Origin: Adiantum capillus-veneris
Lineage: Eukaryota; Streptophyta; Polypodiopsida; Polypodiales; Pteridaceae
Assembly (NCBI GenBank): GCA_014529385.2
Contig: CM043968.1
Span: 30,103,013-30,167,012, forward strand
Length of the DNA stretch: 64,000 bases
Reading direction: 5' to 3'
The translations under genes and the position numbers were made by a program. Positions 1-10,786 of this stretch are shown piece after piece (within the stretch, counting starts at the first letter, position 1; the number at the start of each line of letters is the position of its first letter). Below the pieces are notes generated by a model. The model did no database searches. It saw only the letters and a program-made list of their open reading frames with translations, and was not told the origin of the DNA.

Positions 1-900
1 TGCAAAAGAACAAGCGGTTTTTCCTCGACGGTATAGCATAATTGATCATCTTATCACTCTTCATGTTCTTATGGAGGAAATTAGGTTGAAAGGCCAAGCG
101 ATTGTATTATTTCTTTGTGGACTTGAAGAAAGCTTCTGATATGATTTTACGCAACAATTTGTGGAGAAGGATTGAAGAAATCCAAGTGCCAAGTGAGTTT
201 GTGCTTGCGGTTTCTTGAATCTATGAGAAGGTGATATGTCAATTGCCCATGGGGAAGAAGCATCTCAAAAACATTTGCAAGAACTATTGGAGTTAAACAA
301 GGATGTCCATTGTCACCAACTCTCTTTGGTCTTTGCATCGATCAATTGGAACAAATGGTACTTGACTTTATGCAAGAAGGCGGTATTGAAGAGGTCACTA
401 TTGACAATGAGGTAATCATGCTCTTTGTTGAATACGGATGAGAAAGTGCTTCTAGCACACACTTTAGAGGATGCACAAAAATTTATGACTATCCTTTAAA
501 AAAATTTCTTTTATAGTGAGTTGATTGTGAATGAATCCAAAACAAAGGCTATGCTTGTGAAAATCAACCATCAGGAGAAGCCATGCATTGTGTATAACAA
601 TTAGACACTTGAAGTTGTTGAGAGATTAAGTATCTTGGCCTTGAGGTTCCAGCCAATCACCCTACAACAGCATGATCCCAAGTCTCAACAAGAAGTACAA
701 CATTGGGTTTGCTTGTGAGTTCATCTATGACAACCCCTCCATTCCATGGGTATGCATTGCAATTCCAAAGAATACTTTCAATTGCAACGCCAATAGGTCC
801 CGCATTCCTATATTCTCGAGGGACTTGCCTTCTCCTTGGGCACATTTTCTTCATTAATATGCCTTGCGACACATTTTGTTGTTAGATAGTGTGATCTTCA
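1..900 (+). mobile_element. LINE reverse transcriptase remnant (broken)
   Basis: Degenerate non-LTR retrotransposon reverse transcriptase, truncated by the window start. In three shifting frames the plus strand reads VDLKKASDMILRNNLWRRI near 117-175 (the A/F-x-D region of LINE RT), GVKQGCPLSPTLFGLCID near 287-340 (the diagnostic RQGCPLSP block), and a KYLGLEVPA-like block near 630-660. Stops and frameshifts occur about every 100-150 bases and I see no intact YADD, so this copy is dead. The block order shows the element runs left to right. Homology beyond about 700 is weak. The LINE type resembles those of bryophytes and ferns, but that is an impression. Endonuclease and ORF1 would lie left of the window. 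Confidence 0.8.
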
Positions 901-990
901 CATACAAAACATTTTGCATCCTTCATAATATTTTGTCTGGTCTCATTTGGCATGGTACACACACAGGGAGGGAGAGGAGAAGGAATGCAT

Positions 991-1224
991 TGTTGGCATT
1001 AGGGTCACAAGAATGTACACACAGCTTGGAAAAGATGAAGAGATGAAGAAACTCAAGACACACAACACTGAGTATTTCTTAATGCATAAATCGAAAGATA
1101 AGTTAGCCCTACATTGATGGGCATATATACAATGCAATACGGGGGAAAAACTCCTAGTCAAGGAAAAAGTGTCTGGGCGGTCCTAAGTGTGTTTACACAT
1201 ATAACTACCACATATATAGTAACA
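991..1224 (-). repeat. LTR of copia family K (3' LTR or solo)
   Basis: 234-bp LTR in minus orientation. Its reverse complement starts TGTTACTATATATGTGG and ends in CCTAATGCCAACA. It aligns along its length with the two LTRs of the copia element at 52420-57565, sharing TAGGACC, TAGGAGTTTTTCCCCC, TGTATATATGCCCAT and AGGGCTA blocks. A polypurine-like tract (AAGGGGAATT on the minus strand) abuts the outer end at 1225-1235. This suggests the 3' LTR of a minus-strand element whose body has decayed to the right. Flanks TGCAT and AATTC are not a target duplication, so a clean solo LTR is unlikely. Confidence 0.8.
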
Positions 1225-3060
1225 AATTCCCCTTGGAGTGATACGGTGAACGAGAGCTTTATACCTTTAATTTTTATTTTAGTCATTGTACAAGATATAA
1301 GATAGAAGATATAAGATGACCAATTTCTCAATCCTCTTCCCACTCTTGATAGCAAACACATTTAAGTCAAGCTTCTCAAAATGGTTTCATAAATGTCTAC
1401 ATATTAGGTTTTTCTTTCTTACCTAATAGAAAACCTTTGTTCTCATAGAAAGGAGAGATTTCAAACTCTTAGATATCAAACAAATTAAAGTGCGGTTCCT
1501 CAAAGTGGCCATCTAAAAATTCATTGTCGCTAACTATATCAATTATTGCTAAATTATTATTGGTCATACACAAAATAACACTTTGTCAATTTGACTTTAT
1601 TTTGATTATAGAAAGATACAATAAGATCGATGCCTCTATTCCCTTCCCACCCTTGATAGGAAAGCTCTTGAAATTTTGCACATGCTTGCACGAAGGCATC
1701 CAAGAAGGCGTAGAGGATGGTGTGCTGGCAACCATTCCTTTTGATGCACGTGGCTGCACGGTGACTAGCAGAGTTTGGGATCTATGCAGGAGCATGCATT
1801 ACGAGGGAATGGTCACCAACGAACCATTCCCAGCCGTCAAGAGTCGACAAGAGGGGGTCATCCAAAGGGATGCCAATGTGCTGCAGATCTGACGCATGCC
1901 ATCCTAATTATGCTTGAGAAACGTTCGTTGATGGAGGGTTAAGATGTAATACTCCCCGACTCCTAACCTTGATGGACGAGAATAAATTGATACATTGATA
2001 ACTAAAGAGATGCATCCTACTAATCATCACCAATGACATCAAGATCATATGAGCAAATAGAAATATCGCTTAGAGAAAAATTCATGTGTATTTTGGAATC
2101 TTGCTTCACAAGTGAAGTATCAAAGACCATCCATTTTATGAGAAAAACTAAAGGATGACATTAATGGACACCTTGTACAACCAACATTCTCATGACCAAT
2201 ACAACCAAATTCTTTTCTGCAAGGTAGGTGAAAAGTTTCAAAAAGCGTGGTGGCAATATAACCAACTACAACTTTTTTCAAAATTTGTAAGGTAAGTTTA
2301 CCATACTTTGATAACACTCCCACGATATTTGGCGAATGGCATTATACGCATATGAAATGATCAAACACAATTATCTGACATCATTTATATTTGGAGAGTT
2401 GACTGATTTCAACTTAGAACCAGCAGCCAAATCTAATCACCCTTACACGAAAATTGAGTTCAACCTTGAGCTAGCCCAAAATTTGACAAGCATTTAACAA
2501 CTAATTGAAATTTGAAGAGGCAGCTCCATCCGAACTTTTCTAGATCTCGAATGCTAGGAGCCATTAGATGTCAAAAGCAAATTAGAAATTTCTAATGCAA
2601 TAGAGGCATCATGTCAATGGTTAGCTTCAGAAGAGCAAATGGAACACAAATTTTGAAGGCAACCTTTTTGCAATCACTCAATACCACCACAGTATGTACT
2701 AATAGGCTCGCTAAGCCCACAGACTACCTCAAATTTTCTTGCTGAAAACCACATCATGTCCCATACCCAAGAGCCCATTATCACTGAGAACACCCTCTAA
2801 CTGGTATGGTATCCAAATCTGCTATTACACAAATCTGATGTTTGAAAAATTCTGTGCACGGAAGGTTCAAACAAGGAACTAGATATGTGGCTGAGAAAAT
2901 CATGTTTTTTGTCTCGACAAAATCCATTGATCACATACCAAATACCATTCAAAGCAGTGTATGTAGAAGTCAGAACCGTGCAATGATGTGTGAAGCGGTT
3001 TCAGGAGTCGTCCGTAACCTCTTGAACAATTGTTCAACAAACTGACACTTTCTAATTGTT
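1225..3060. other. No recognisable gene; decayed sequence
   Basis: AT-rich sequence with only short shadow ORFs. I searched the minus strand for copia RNase H or reverse transcriptase that would belong to the LTR at 991-1224 and saw none. A 67-codon minus frame at 2120-2323 has several Cys and His residues but matches no zinc-binding pattern I know. I make no call here. Confidence 0.5.
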
Positions 3061-3067
3061 GTCTGTT

Positions 3068-3351
3068 TCTTTGTTTAGATTGCCTCACACAAAACCAGCT
3101 TCATGCCACTTCCTCAATTCCCAACATAAGCTGTTTAAGCACTGGACACACAAAGACTCCCGCATGTCTTACACTCTTTTTTCACCATGTTGCTTAGCTT
3201 TACCATTACTTGCTTAGATTTCTTCAACCTCAAAAATCAACCTCATGCCACTTCTTCAGTTTCCAACATGGCTCGTTTGAGCACTGGACACACAAAGGCA
3301 TCCGCACATCTCTACTCTCTTTACATCACACTTCTTAGCTTTGCAATTACT
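3068..3351. repeat. Diverged 142-bp tandem duplication
   Basis: Two adjacent copies with period about 142 bp. Anchors are CATGCCACTT at 3102 and 3244, and GCACTGGACACACAAAG in both. The copies differ at many positions, so the duplication is old. The right copy abuts the end of the Josephin-like exon at 3347, so it lies in that gene's 3' region. Confidence 0.75.
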
Positions 3352-3799
3352 TCACACTTCGCTCAATTTTGACCACACGGATCACTCTAGAACCAAGTTC
3401 AAATCTTTGGCTTATGAACTGCCTGACCCCATCATTGTTGCCAATGGCAATGGGCTCAGGCAGATCGCTGTCCAAATCAACCCAAGAACCATTGATTTTC
3501 TTCAAAGCAGCCCAGTGCCTGCCTTTCCATCCACCAAATCTCTGTGTTTCGTGATTGAAAATGAATCCAATAAGCATGGGGTCATCCAAATCTATAGCAT
3601 TTGCACCCAACTGCTGGTTACAAAAGCTCATCTCTGCTCCTCGCGACTGTAGGGCCCTCGCAAGAACATTGGCATCGTAATTTCCAGTAAAAATGTTGTA
3701 GTGAGAGCTGATGAGGCGAGAAAAGGGACCACCATAATGCAACTCACGGGGCAGATTGCACGCTATGTTGTTGAGCTCACAACGGGTGAATGCCTCACT
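3347..3799 (-). CDS. Josephin-like deubiquitinase, C-terminal exon (partial gene)
   Basis: Minus-strand exon encoding most of a Josephin domain, the cysteine protease fold of ataxin-3 and plant Josephin-like proteins, which cleaves ubiquitin chains. Visible blocks in order are EAFTRCELNNIA (the helix after the catalytic Cys segment), FTGNYDANVLARALQSRG, IDLDDPMLIGFIFNHE, GRHWAALKKINGSWVDLDSD, and a C-terminal VRQFISQRF helix. The catalytic His is in GRHWAAL and the following Asn/Asp in VDLDSD. The 5' edge is set by a splice acceptor (TTGATAATTAG, about 3800-3810), because the frame meets a TAG immediately upstream. The frame ends at the stop at 3347 after RSVK. The active-site Cys must come from an upstream exon. 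Length and end match the family, so this could be a real gene or a recent pseudogene. Confidence 0.8.
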   Translation of the reverse strand, partial: SEAFTRCELNNIACNLPRELHYGGPFSRLISSHYNIFTGNYDANVLARALQSRGAEMSFCNQQLGANAIDLDDPMLIGFIFNHETQRFGGWKGRHWAALKKINGSWVDLDSDLPEPIAIGNNDGVRQFISQRFELGSRVIRVVKIERSVK

Positions 3800-3843
3800 C
3801 TAATTATCAAAAATTAAAATGTAAGTACAAGTTTGAACAAAAG

Positions 3844-3918
3844 CTTCAAGGAAAAGATGACATCAATAGACGAACCACATTTTGTGCAAATATTGCATAG
3901 CATAAAGGCTTTCCTGCT
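3844..3918 (-). pseudogene. Possible Josephin N-terminal exon with Cys lost
   Basis: Upstream of the Josephin exon the minus strand has an acceptor-like AAATTACAG (ending at 3919) followed by a frame reading QESLYAMQYLHKM. This resembles the Josephin active-site segment QE-SLCxxHxLN, with Tyr where the catalytic Cys belongs. The frame stops at 3865. The similarity covers only about ten residues, so this may be coincidence. If correct, the encoded enzyme would be inactive. Confidence 0.3.
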
Positions 3919-3964
3919 CTGTAATTTGCGCAACAATCATATAATTGTTTGTCTGCTTAAAATG

Positions 3965-4213
3965 CATATTCTGTTTTTTTAAACCTATGTTTCCTTTAAC
4001 TGATGCTCTTGCCTTTACCTGCTAACTGATCTTAGCAGATAAATCAACGGTACAAGGAACAAGAGTCCATAAACACAATCTGACACGAGTCCATATTCTG
4101 TTTTTTTAAACCTATGTTTCCTTTAACTGATGCTCTTGCCTTTACCTGCTAACTGATCTTAGCAGATAAATCAACGGTACAAGGAACAAGAGTCCATAAA
4201 CACAATCTGACAT
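3965..4213. repeat. 127-bp tandem duplication
   Basis: Two nearly identical adjacent copies, 3965-4091 and 4092-4213, both beginning CATATTCTGTTTTTTTAAAC and running to CACAATCTGACA. The near identity shows the event is recent. It lies upstream of the Josephin-like exon, in a likely intron. Confidence 0.95.
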
Positions 4214-4318
4214 GGTTGCATAACACAAAGAGAAGAGAGAATGTTTAACATTGTGATAAGAATGTAACAAGACCAACTTGATCTATCTGATGAGTCTTGA
4301 ACTAAAGACCATGCACTT

Positions 4319-4443
4319 ACGAGCAAAATGGGCTGATCAATATACCAAACTTTCCTGACAAAATGATTAGGCCCCAATTCTCCTATAATTTTCACCACAA
4401 ACATTGCAAGAGCAGTCCCAGCATACCAAAGTACTCTATCCAA
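4319..4443 (-). other. Possible exon with consensus donor
   Basis: Open minus frame containing a hydrophobic stretch (YAGTALAMFVVKIIGELG) followed by PNHFVRKVWYIDQPILL and then an exact plant donor GTAAGT at about 4313-4318. I do not recognise the protein. It could be a 5' exon of the Josephin-like gene or of another gene. Only the open frame and splice donor support it. Confidence 0.3.
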
Positions 4444-4620
4444 CTCTAGACCTTGTACTCAAAATCTTTCCGAATGAAAGAAAGCTCCAACATGACTGCA
4501 ACCTGTCATCTCTCCTTGAAACGAACAACGCAGGAGGATCTCCCAGCTACACGGACAGCCTATGGTGGACACGCGTCGGATGAACCACCTGACCATAGCC
4601 ACCATTTGGCAACTCCCTCA

Positions 4621-4902
4621 TGTAAGGGCCAACATCCGAGGACATAAGCATGCACCTGCAAGACCGGGCGTCCCATACCACCCGGCCTCACCTCCTCGAG
4701 GTGACATCGCGCACTCCTAGCCTCACGGGCTAACCACTGGAACTCTGTCGGTGGGGGTCGATAACTACAAATGAGGCCTTGGCCTTCTTTTACAAAAGTG
4801 ATCAGCTACATTGGCCGTGTTCACGCTACAGCCGCCCGGACATTGGACACCCATCCCAACGGTGTCATAGACTAGATCCCCTCTCCTATAAGTGGGATAA
4901 CA
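4621..4902 (-). repeat. 3' LTR of gypsy family F
   Basis: 282-bp LTR in minus orientation, plus-strand ends TGTAAGGGCCAACATCC and GTGGGATAACA. The termini are TG...CA. The outer end abuts a polypurine tract read on the minus strand as TTAAGGGGGAAA (4905-4918), which in turn abuts the end of the pol ORF. That arrangement defines a 3' LTR. The inner boundary at 4621 is chosen only by the TG/CA rule. Confidence 0.6.
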
Positions 4903-6170
4903 TATTTCCCCCTTAAGAACCATTGATGTCCTCAATGAAGTGGGGATACTGACCTTTCAAAGCTCTAATTGATTCACAAGTAGCAAACTTTTCAAACTGA
5001 CCCTTCCATTTAATTAGGTACTCATCATAAACACATCGACGCGAATGATGGGTACGGTGGTCTAAAATGGCCTCCTCAATTTAAATATCTTCCCATACAC
5101 TTTCCTCGATAGACACAACAATGTCAGCTTCACCTAGTTTTTCTTTAAGGCGACTGACATAAAACACTAGATGTACACTAACATCCGAAGGAAGAGCCAA
5201 ATTTATAGGCAACTTCGCCGATTTTCTTTGTGATCAAGAATGGACCACAAAATCGAGTTGAAAGCTTATAATGCTTTCCAATTCGCATAGTTTTGGAATC
5301 TTTGGGTACCTTCGGATAGACCCATTGTCCCACATCTAGAGTCCTTAGAGATCTCTTTCGATTAGTATAAGAAGTAACTCACATTCAAGCATTTCTTTCA
5401 TATCATACAAGAAATCACAAGCTTTGCTATCTTTGACTTTCTCTAAGCCAATAGCACTAGGGGGATTTAGGCTCAAATCCATACATCAACATGAATGGGC
5501 TTAACCCAATAGCAAAATGCTTGCTACTATTACAGGAAAACTCTAATTGTGAAAGGTACTCTTTCCAATCAGATTGCCTATGAGAGACATAAGACCTCAA
5601 CATGTCCAACGTTTGATTCATCCTTTCAGTTCGTCTATTAGACTTCGGATGATCAAAAGATGACATATTCAACTTCGTCCGAAGGTGAACAAACACATGT
5701 CGCCAAAATTGCCGATTGAACTTGGTATCTCGATCACTAACGATATCCTCTGGCAAACCATAGAGCTTATAAAATTGATACATGAATAAAACAGCCAAAT
5801 CATGGCTTTTTACTGTCGACTTCATTGGTATAAATTTTGCCGTTTTTGTGAGTCGATAGACCACAACCCAAACGGCATCATTGCCACGACTAGTGTTTGG
5901 CAAACCAACAATAACATCCATAGAAATACTCTGCCACTTGGCATTACGGATTTCCAATGGTTGTAGCAAGCCAACTTTTCTAAGGCTCTCTGCCTTGTTG
6001 ACCTGACACTGAGTGCATCTCTTCACATTGCTATCCATGTAAGAGGGGATCCTTGGCCAATAGAAATATCGTTTGGCCAATGCCAAAGTTCTTTGAATGC
6101 CACGTCACAATATTCGAACAAAATCCTTTGTCAAATCTCATCGATTTCCGGGACACAAACTTTTCCATTT
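4903..6170 (-). mobile_element. Ty3/gypsy family F integrase-chromodomain fragment
   Basis: Minus-strand C-terminal pol of a chromovirus. From about 6110 down: the integrase zinc finger end (CTQCQVNK), the DDE core with first Asp in SMDVIVGLP, second in IVSDRDTKFNRQFW, and Glu in RRTERMNQTL, so all three catalytic residues are kept, although the usual TDGQ before the Glu has become SNRR. The long open frame is 5457-6086. Below 5457 frames break, but LVFYVSRLKEKLG and a chromodomain-like segment (YDEYLIKWKGQFEKFAT, ending FIEDING) can be read at 4920-5200. Reverse transcriptase, protease and gag are missing because an LTR of family E begins at 6171. Confidence 0.88.
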
Positions 6171-7880
6171 TGTTGCTAAATTACCAGAAAAATAATTTTA
6201 AATGAAATAATGGATTTATAAGTACGAGGGTTTTCTTGCTTGGGACACTAGGAAAATAAATTATGAATGAATTATTGGAATTTTAAGTGAGAGGGTTTTT
6301 CTCACTAGAGTCATCCAAGTACAGATATTCCTTGTGCGTCATTCAGAGAAATGACGAGAGCACTAAGAACAGGAATATCTGTAAGACCACGAAGAACGGG
6401 TACTTCTGATGCGTCACATCGGATGGGTGACAGGGAGCATCGGGAAGAAGCATTCGACCATTCGGAAACGGACATCTCTAATGCGTCATAGGAAGGGTGA
6501 CAAAGCATCGTGAAGGAGATTGTATCGTAAGTTCGGTAGGAAAGGACTAGGTGATGGGTATTCCTGATGCGTCACAAGATGGGTGACAAGGAAGGAAATT
6601 CGGAACTGTATTAGAATTGTGCACAAGGATGAGCAAGCACTTGAATGAAGATAGGTTCAGAGGAGACTTTGAGGAAAAACAGATGCTTTCTAAGAAAGCG
6701 GGTTGCTTTTCGAGAAAGCATATGCTTTCTCGCAAGGAACTCTATGTTTGCATTGCATCTGTGCATATGGTTGCATCCAGGGACGCCTAGGAAGTGTGGT
6801 GCAAGCATTGTTTTCAACTTATAAGGCTTTACTTAGCTTTTCACTGGTTCATATCATTTTTAAAAGTCGTTGGCCGCCCACTTAATAAGTGGCCACCTAA
6901 TTAAAAAAAGCAACAAAACCCCAGCGTCCCCCACTCTCTCTCTTTTTGGCAAAAAAAAAAAGCGATATCTCCTCTCTCTATCGGAGGTGCCCCCCACCTG
7001 CCCTATTCTTGCGGGGAGGAACCCCCCATTCCTGCAAGCTGCTAGGAGCAATAAAAGCACACTCTCTCTCAGATCACAAAAAAATCCAGCGCTAGCAAGG
7101 AGGGGCTGCTGCAGATTTCAGCTACGAAGATGACGCCGCCGGTGATGCCCATGGCTGCCCCGAGTATACCGGAAGACGCCAACACCATGTAGACGAGTTC
7201 CATCGCGAAGAAGTGCGAAGGGAAAGTGTTTCCATCGCAGCACGCTGCTGTTTTCCTCTGTTTTTCAGTCCATAACGTCGTAGACGGGGCTGATCTACAA
7301 GAAGGAACCCCAGAAAACACCTCTTCTCTATGTAGGACTGGAAGAGAATGTTCTCTGCGACGAGATCTCTTCCGGGGAAGTTGCTTTTCGAGAACCAAGT
7401 TGCTCCGAGCATCGAGACTTCGAAGGTAACGTTTTTTCTTGTTATGATCTTTGAGCGTTTGTTTGCAGGTGTACTTCCTCTTCGTGAGGGAGTAGGAGCA
7501 AAGGAAGGCATAAGCCTCAGCAAGAGAAAAGCGCTATGAGGAACTAGAGCCAGATCAACCCAAGGGTTTCATACCCGAGTTTGGGAAGCAGATTCACGAA
7601 TCTGAGAGCGCTAGACTCTCGGACTCTAGGAATAGAGTCGGAAAAGAGTTGCAACGATGCCATGCCTTGAATTTAGAAGGTGAGATCCAGAGGCGAGAAC
7701 CTTGGTTCTCGAGGATTTGGAACAAGGAACGGAAGTTCCTTGGAATAGGGATCTATCCTAGAAATAGGAAGCCGAGGCTTCCAGGAACCATCGAGTCTTA
7801 TTCTAGTGGTAATATGTTCGGTTCAAGTGCTTGTATAGACTTCTCCCCAGTAATAAAGATACTTTTACGGGCGGGGGACT
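6171..7880 (+). repeat. LTR of family E, 3'-truncated
   Basis: Long LTR in plus orientation starting TGTTGCTAAATTACC. It matches, in reverse, the solo LTR at 45522-46772: shared blocks are ATGCGTCAC with GATGGGTGAC, GTTGCATCCAGGGACGCC, CTTATAAGG, and GCCGCCCACTTAATAAGTGG. Near 7830-7880 it matches the other copy at GTGCTTGTATA and CGGGGGAC, then diverges at the junction with a gag fragment. About 150 bp of the 3' end are therefore missing. It is longer than the solo copy because of extra sequence in 7000-7600. ORFs within it on both strands are not convincing genes. Confidence 0.8.
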
Positions 7881-8877
7881 GTTTTCTTGTTCAATAGAAG
7901 GGTAGACCACCATGTTCGAACATTTCCCTTAAAGAAAGAGGAAGCCCTCCAAATCTTAATGTGCTCTAAATAATGCCCTCCAGAGAAAGCTATATCAAAC
8001 TGTTGTATAAAGGCCAAAGCCCTCGAAGCATCTCGGAATCTAGAAAAAGTGTCAAACTTAATTGATTTTCTACCTTCTTTAAATTCTCGAACTTTTTTGC
8101 TTTTATCTTCGAGGAAGTCATACTGATTGGCTTTATAGAAATGCTTCTTCTTTGTGTAAAATTTGTGATCGTCGGAGTCCGAACTATCTGAAGACGAGCC
8201 CTCTATAGAACTGTTCGAAACTGGGCGAAACTTAGGCTTCTTTGCCTTTTTCTTGCCGTTTCCGAAGCTTTGCTTTATGCTTCGCTTTTTCCCTTTCCTA
8301 ACTTAGAAGAGCTAGAAGAACTGTCAGAAGAAGAAGAAGAAGAACTGGATACTCCTTCAAATCGCACACGCTTCTTCTGCTTTCTTGCCGAGGCAAAAGT
8401 AGATTGACGACCCAAATAACCCGGGAAGTCAGTTCCTTTCTTCTACTTTTTGTCGTGCTTTTTGGCTTTGTTGTTCGCGTCAAAAGCTAAGTAATCCACC
8501 ACCTCTTCCAATTCTTGCTTTGTAAACATCCTCCTAGTAGGAGGTTTCAAACCGGGTGGCTCTGTGGCCTTCTGCCCCACTGGGTGTGCACCTTGTTGAA
8601 GGATGTCTAAGTCAAAAAAATTTCAAATTTCGGATCCTTCGCAATGTTGATCATCATCTTTGTTGCGTCGTCAACCAATTGTCGACGTTCCATCTCTACA
8701 ATCTCTGCCTGAGTAGGCCGAGGTGGGCCGTACTCTCCATGAGAATCTTCTTCATGATCTCGTCCCGCATCCCCAGATGCAGAGGAAGTCAACTATTCAT
8801 TGTTGGAATCCATAAGTGTCGCGAGAAAAGGATCAGATTTCTCGATAGAAGAGAAATTGGCCGCGCTCTGATAACAC
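7881..8877 (-). pseudogene. Family A gag fragment
   Basis: Minus-strand gag relic that aligns throughout with the better preserved family A gag at 44430-45484. The N-terminal portion near 8810-8607 reads PPRPTQAEIVEMERRQL and ATKMMINIAKDPKFE. Further down is the Ser-rich linker (8298-8340) and then FDTFSRF and QQFDIAF-like blocks near 7990-8060. Frames shift repeatedly. The 3' end joins the truncated E LTR at about 7881. The primer binding site (8858-8877) and an A LTR follow on the right, so this is the 5' end of a minus-strand family A element that lost protease and pol. Confidence 0.8.
8858..8877 (-). other. Primer binding site, family A
   Basis: Read on the minus strand the bases next to the LTR are TGTTATCAGAGCGCGG, close to TGGTATCAGAGC, the complement of plant initiator tRNA-Met 3' end. 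Its place between LTR and gag fits. Confidence 0.6.
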
Positions 8878-9440
8878 TTTAATCAAACTTGGACACTCCA
8901 AGTCAAGATTCTACTACGACACAGGAGAGATTCACTTCAAAATAGTTCACAATTCACACTTGATTCAACATGCCCCTGCAGAGTTAAGTGTCTAGAGATA
9001 TTGGCCCCAAAGACTGGCACCCCTTTCAGTATTTCTTTTTGTATTAATCTGTGTTCAAAGTACAAGAGAGTGGGAGGGTTCTCACTCTCAGACTCTGCGT
9101 CCAGATGCTCTGAGAAGTGAGGGCCCTGCCCACTTATTTATAAGTTACAAGGGATGCCCACAAGCAGAGCCCCAAAAGCAGTAACCAAAAGCTTCTCCAA
9201 AAATAAAGCAACTGACCCAAAAGCCTTCGTAAAAATCAGCCAGCGAATCTACTTTTCCGTACGCTTTGCCACGTCATCAGCTGCGCAAAAAGCAGGTTTC
9301 CGTACGGATGCCACGTCAGCATTGTCCCCGCGTTTTTCGCCGGAAAATTCGCGACTGCCATGTCAACATTGTCTCCGCGTTTTCTGCTGCTGCTAGCATT
9401 GCGAGGGTGTCCGGGCATGCTACATCACCAGTTTGTGATA
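8878..9440 (-). repeat. 5' LTR of family A (copy A1)
   Basis: Minus-oriented LTR matching 30638-31214 and 40173-40704. Plus-strand start AATCAAACTTGGACACTCC corresponds to TGTAACAGACTTGGACACTCC-type starts elsewhere. The right end CCAGTTTGTGATA corresponds to the TGTCACAAA start. The shared GGGGCGCC-type block is at 9014-9046, and a TATA-like TTATTTATAAG is at 9132. It is inserted into an LTR of family B that continues at 9441. Confidence 0.85.
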
Positions 9441-9942
9441 AAAGCAGGCTGATCTGCAAACACTGAATGTTGAATGCTGAATGCTGAAATACCTGGCATA
9501 GGCTGATGATGCTTGATGAAATACGCTGTTCTTGATGAGGTTCTTGCTGAGGAGAAACACTAGAGGGCCTCCTGCAGATTCTGCCTGTGCTCTCTTGGTT
9601 TCTTCTGCTTCTACTGAGTGACTCCAAGGTTTCTTTTATATTAACTTAGCAAATTTGCCCTACCCAGTTTCCCAACAAAGTCACTTATTAATAGTAAGTG
9701 AAAAATGGCTAAAATAGGGAAAATGGGTTCTATGCACTATACAATGCTCATGATGGCTACTGACTATAATGCTGATGATCATGTTGTGTTCAACCAAAGG
9801 ATATGCAGCTACACTAAGTGCCTGGACATGCACGGCCTGCGCACAAGCTCACAAAGGTGCCAGAACACTTCCTAAGCTGATTTGAACCCTGGACGTGAAG
9901 TAGCTTGTCCACATGCACATTGGATTAATCATGCACATGACA
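9441..9942 (-). repeat. LTR of family B, partial (copy B4)
   Basis: Minus-oriented right half of a B LTR, matching 16900-17423: TTTGCCCTACC, GTCACTTATTAATAGTAAGTG, ATGCAGCTACACTAAGTGCCTGGACATGCACGG-type blocks, and the end CATGCACATGACA. The left half is absent, replaced by the A1 element. Confidence 0.85.
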
Positions 9943-10022
9943 TCGACAATCGGAACGCAACTCGGTTCTCGAAAAGCAACTTCTTGGGAGAGATTTCTAC
10001 ACAAAGAACCTTCTCTTCCAAT
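9943..10022 (-). repeat. Short fragment of family E LTR
   Basis: About 80 bp whose reverse complement shares AGTTGCTTTTCGAGAACC and GGAAGAGAA-GTTCT with 7330-7410 of the E LTR. It lies between a B LTR end and the LINE endonuclease, so it marks an older insertion layer. Confidence 0.55.
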
Positions 10023-10786
10023 TCCAGGGACTACCTAGGTGCCGCTCCTGCATCCTCTATCAGGAGGCAATGCCCCTACATAGTCGCTTCGAACAGCAGT
10101 CAATCGTGTTTTCGATTCCTGGAAACGACTAAGCTCCTTGAGTCCAATGGCCACTCTAGTAGCAATGTCTCCCTGTGTAACCTGACTCTCGGTCCACAAT
10201 GTAACCACCTGCTCTCTGAGCTCTGTATCTAGCAAAATCCTCTCAAGCATGCGTAACAACACTGCCATTCCTCTGCCTGTCAGCTTAGCTCCGTGCATAG
10301 TAGCATGGCTACCTCCAATCCTCTCAGAGGGGTCCTCCACTATGTTGAAGTCACCCCCAATGCACCATTGCTCTGCATGCGGCAAAGATTCTACAATGTG
10401 AGACCAAAACTCTGCACGTGCACTTGCCACATTGGGCGCATAGATGTTCAGGAAGCCCAAGAGGTAGCCCTCAACTTGCATAGTAATCCACTGAGCCTTG
10501 CCAAGCACGATAATACCTCTGCCCACAATGGCACGTTGCTAAGAGTCTGCAATAGTCATAGCCCTCCCTGGATACCACCAGGTACAAATGCAGCTGACCA
10601 AAATGTCTTATATCGTCCACGCAAAAGCTGACCACATCGTCTAATGCGGCTCTCACAAAGATGATGCTAATAAGATCAGTCTCTCCGTCCACAAGGCATC
10701 ACTGAAGCTCCTGACGCAATCGACCCCGTTGGCGCTGAAACTGGGGCCCACCTAATCCCTACACGTTCCATGAGACAATCCTCATG
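10023..10786 (-). pseudogene. LINE ORF2 endonuclease domain
   Basis: Minus-strand L1-like endonuclease (APE family), which nicks target DNA before reverse transcription. The start reads MRIVSWNV-stop-GLGGP at about 10786, the hallmark N-terminus. Further down come VEGYLLGFLNIYAPN, WCIGGDFNIVEDPSER and a GSHATMHGAKLTGRG block. The first Asn of SWN and the Asp/Asn of GGDFN are kept. There is a stop at residue 9 and a frameshift near 10526. The RT domain is cut off at about 10023 by LTR fragments. Confidence 0.85.
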
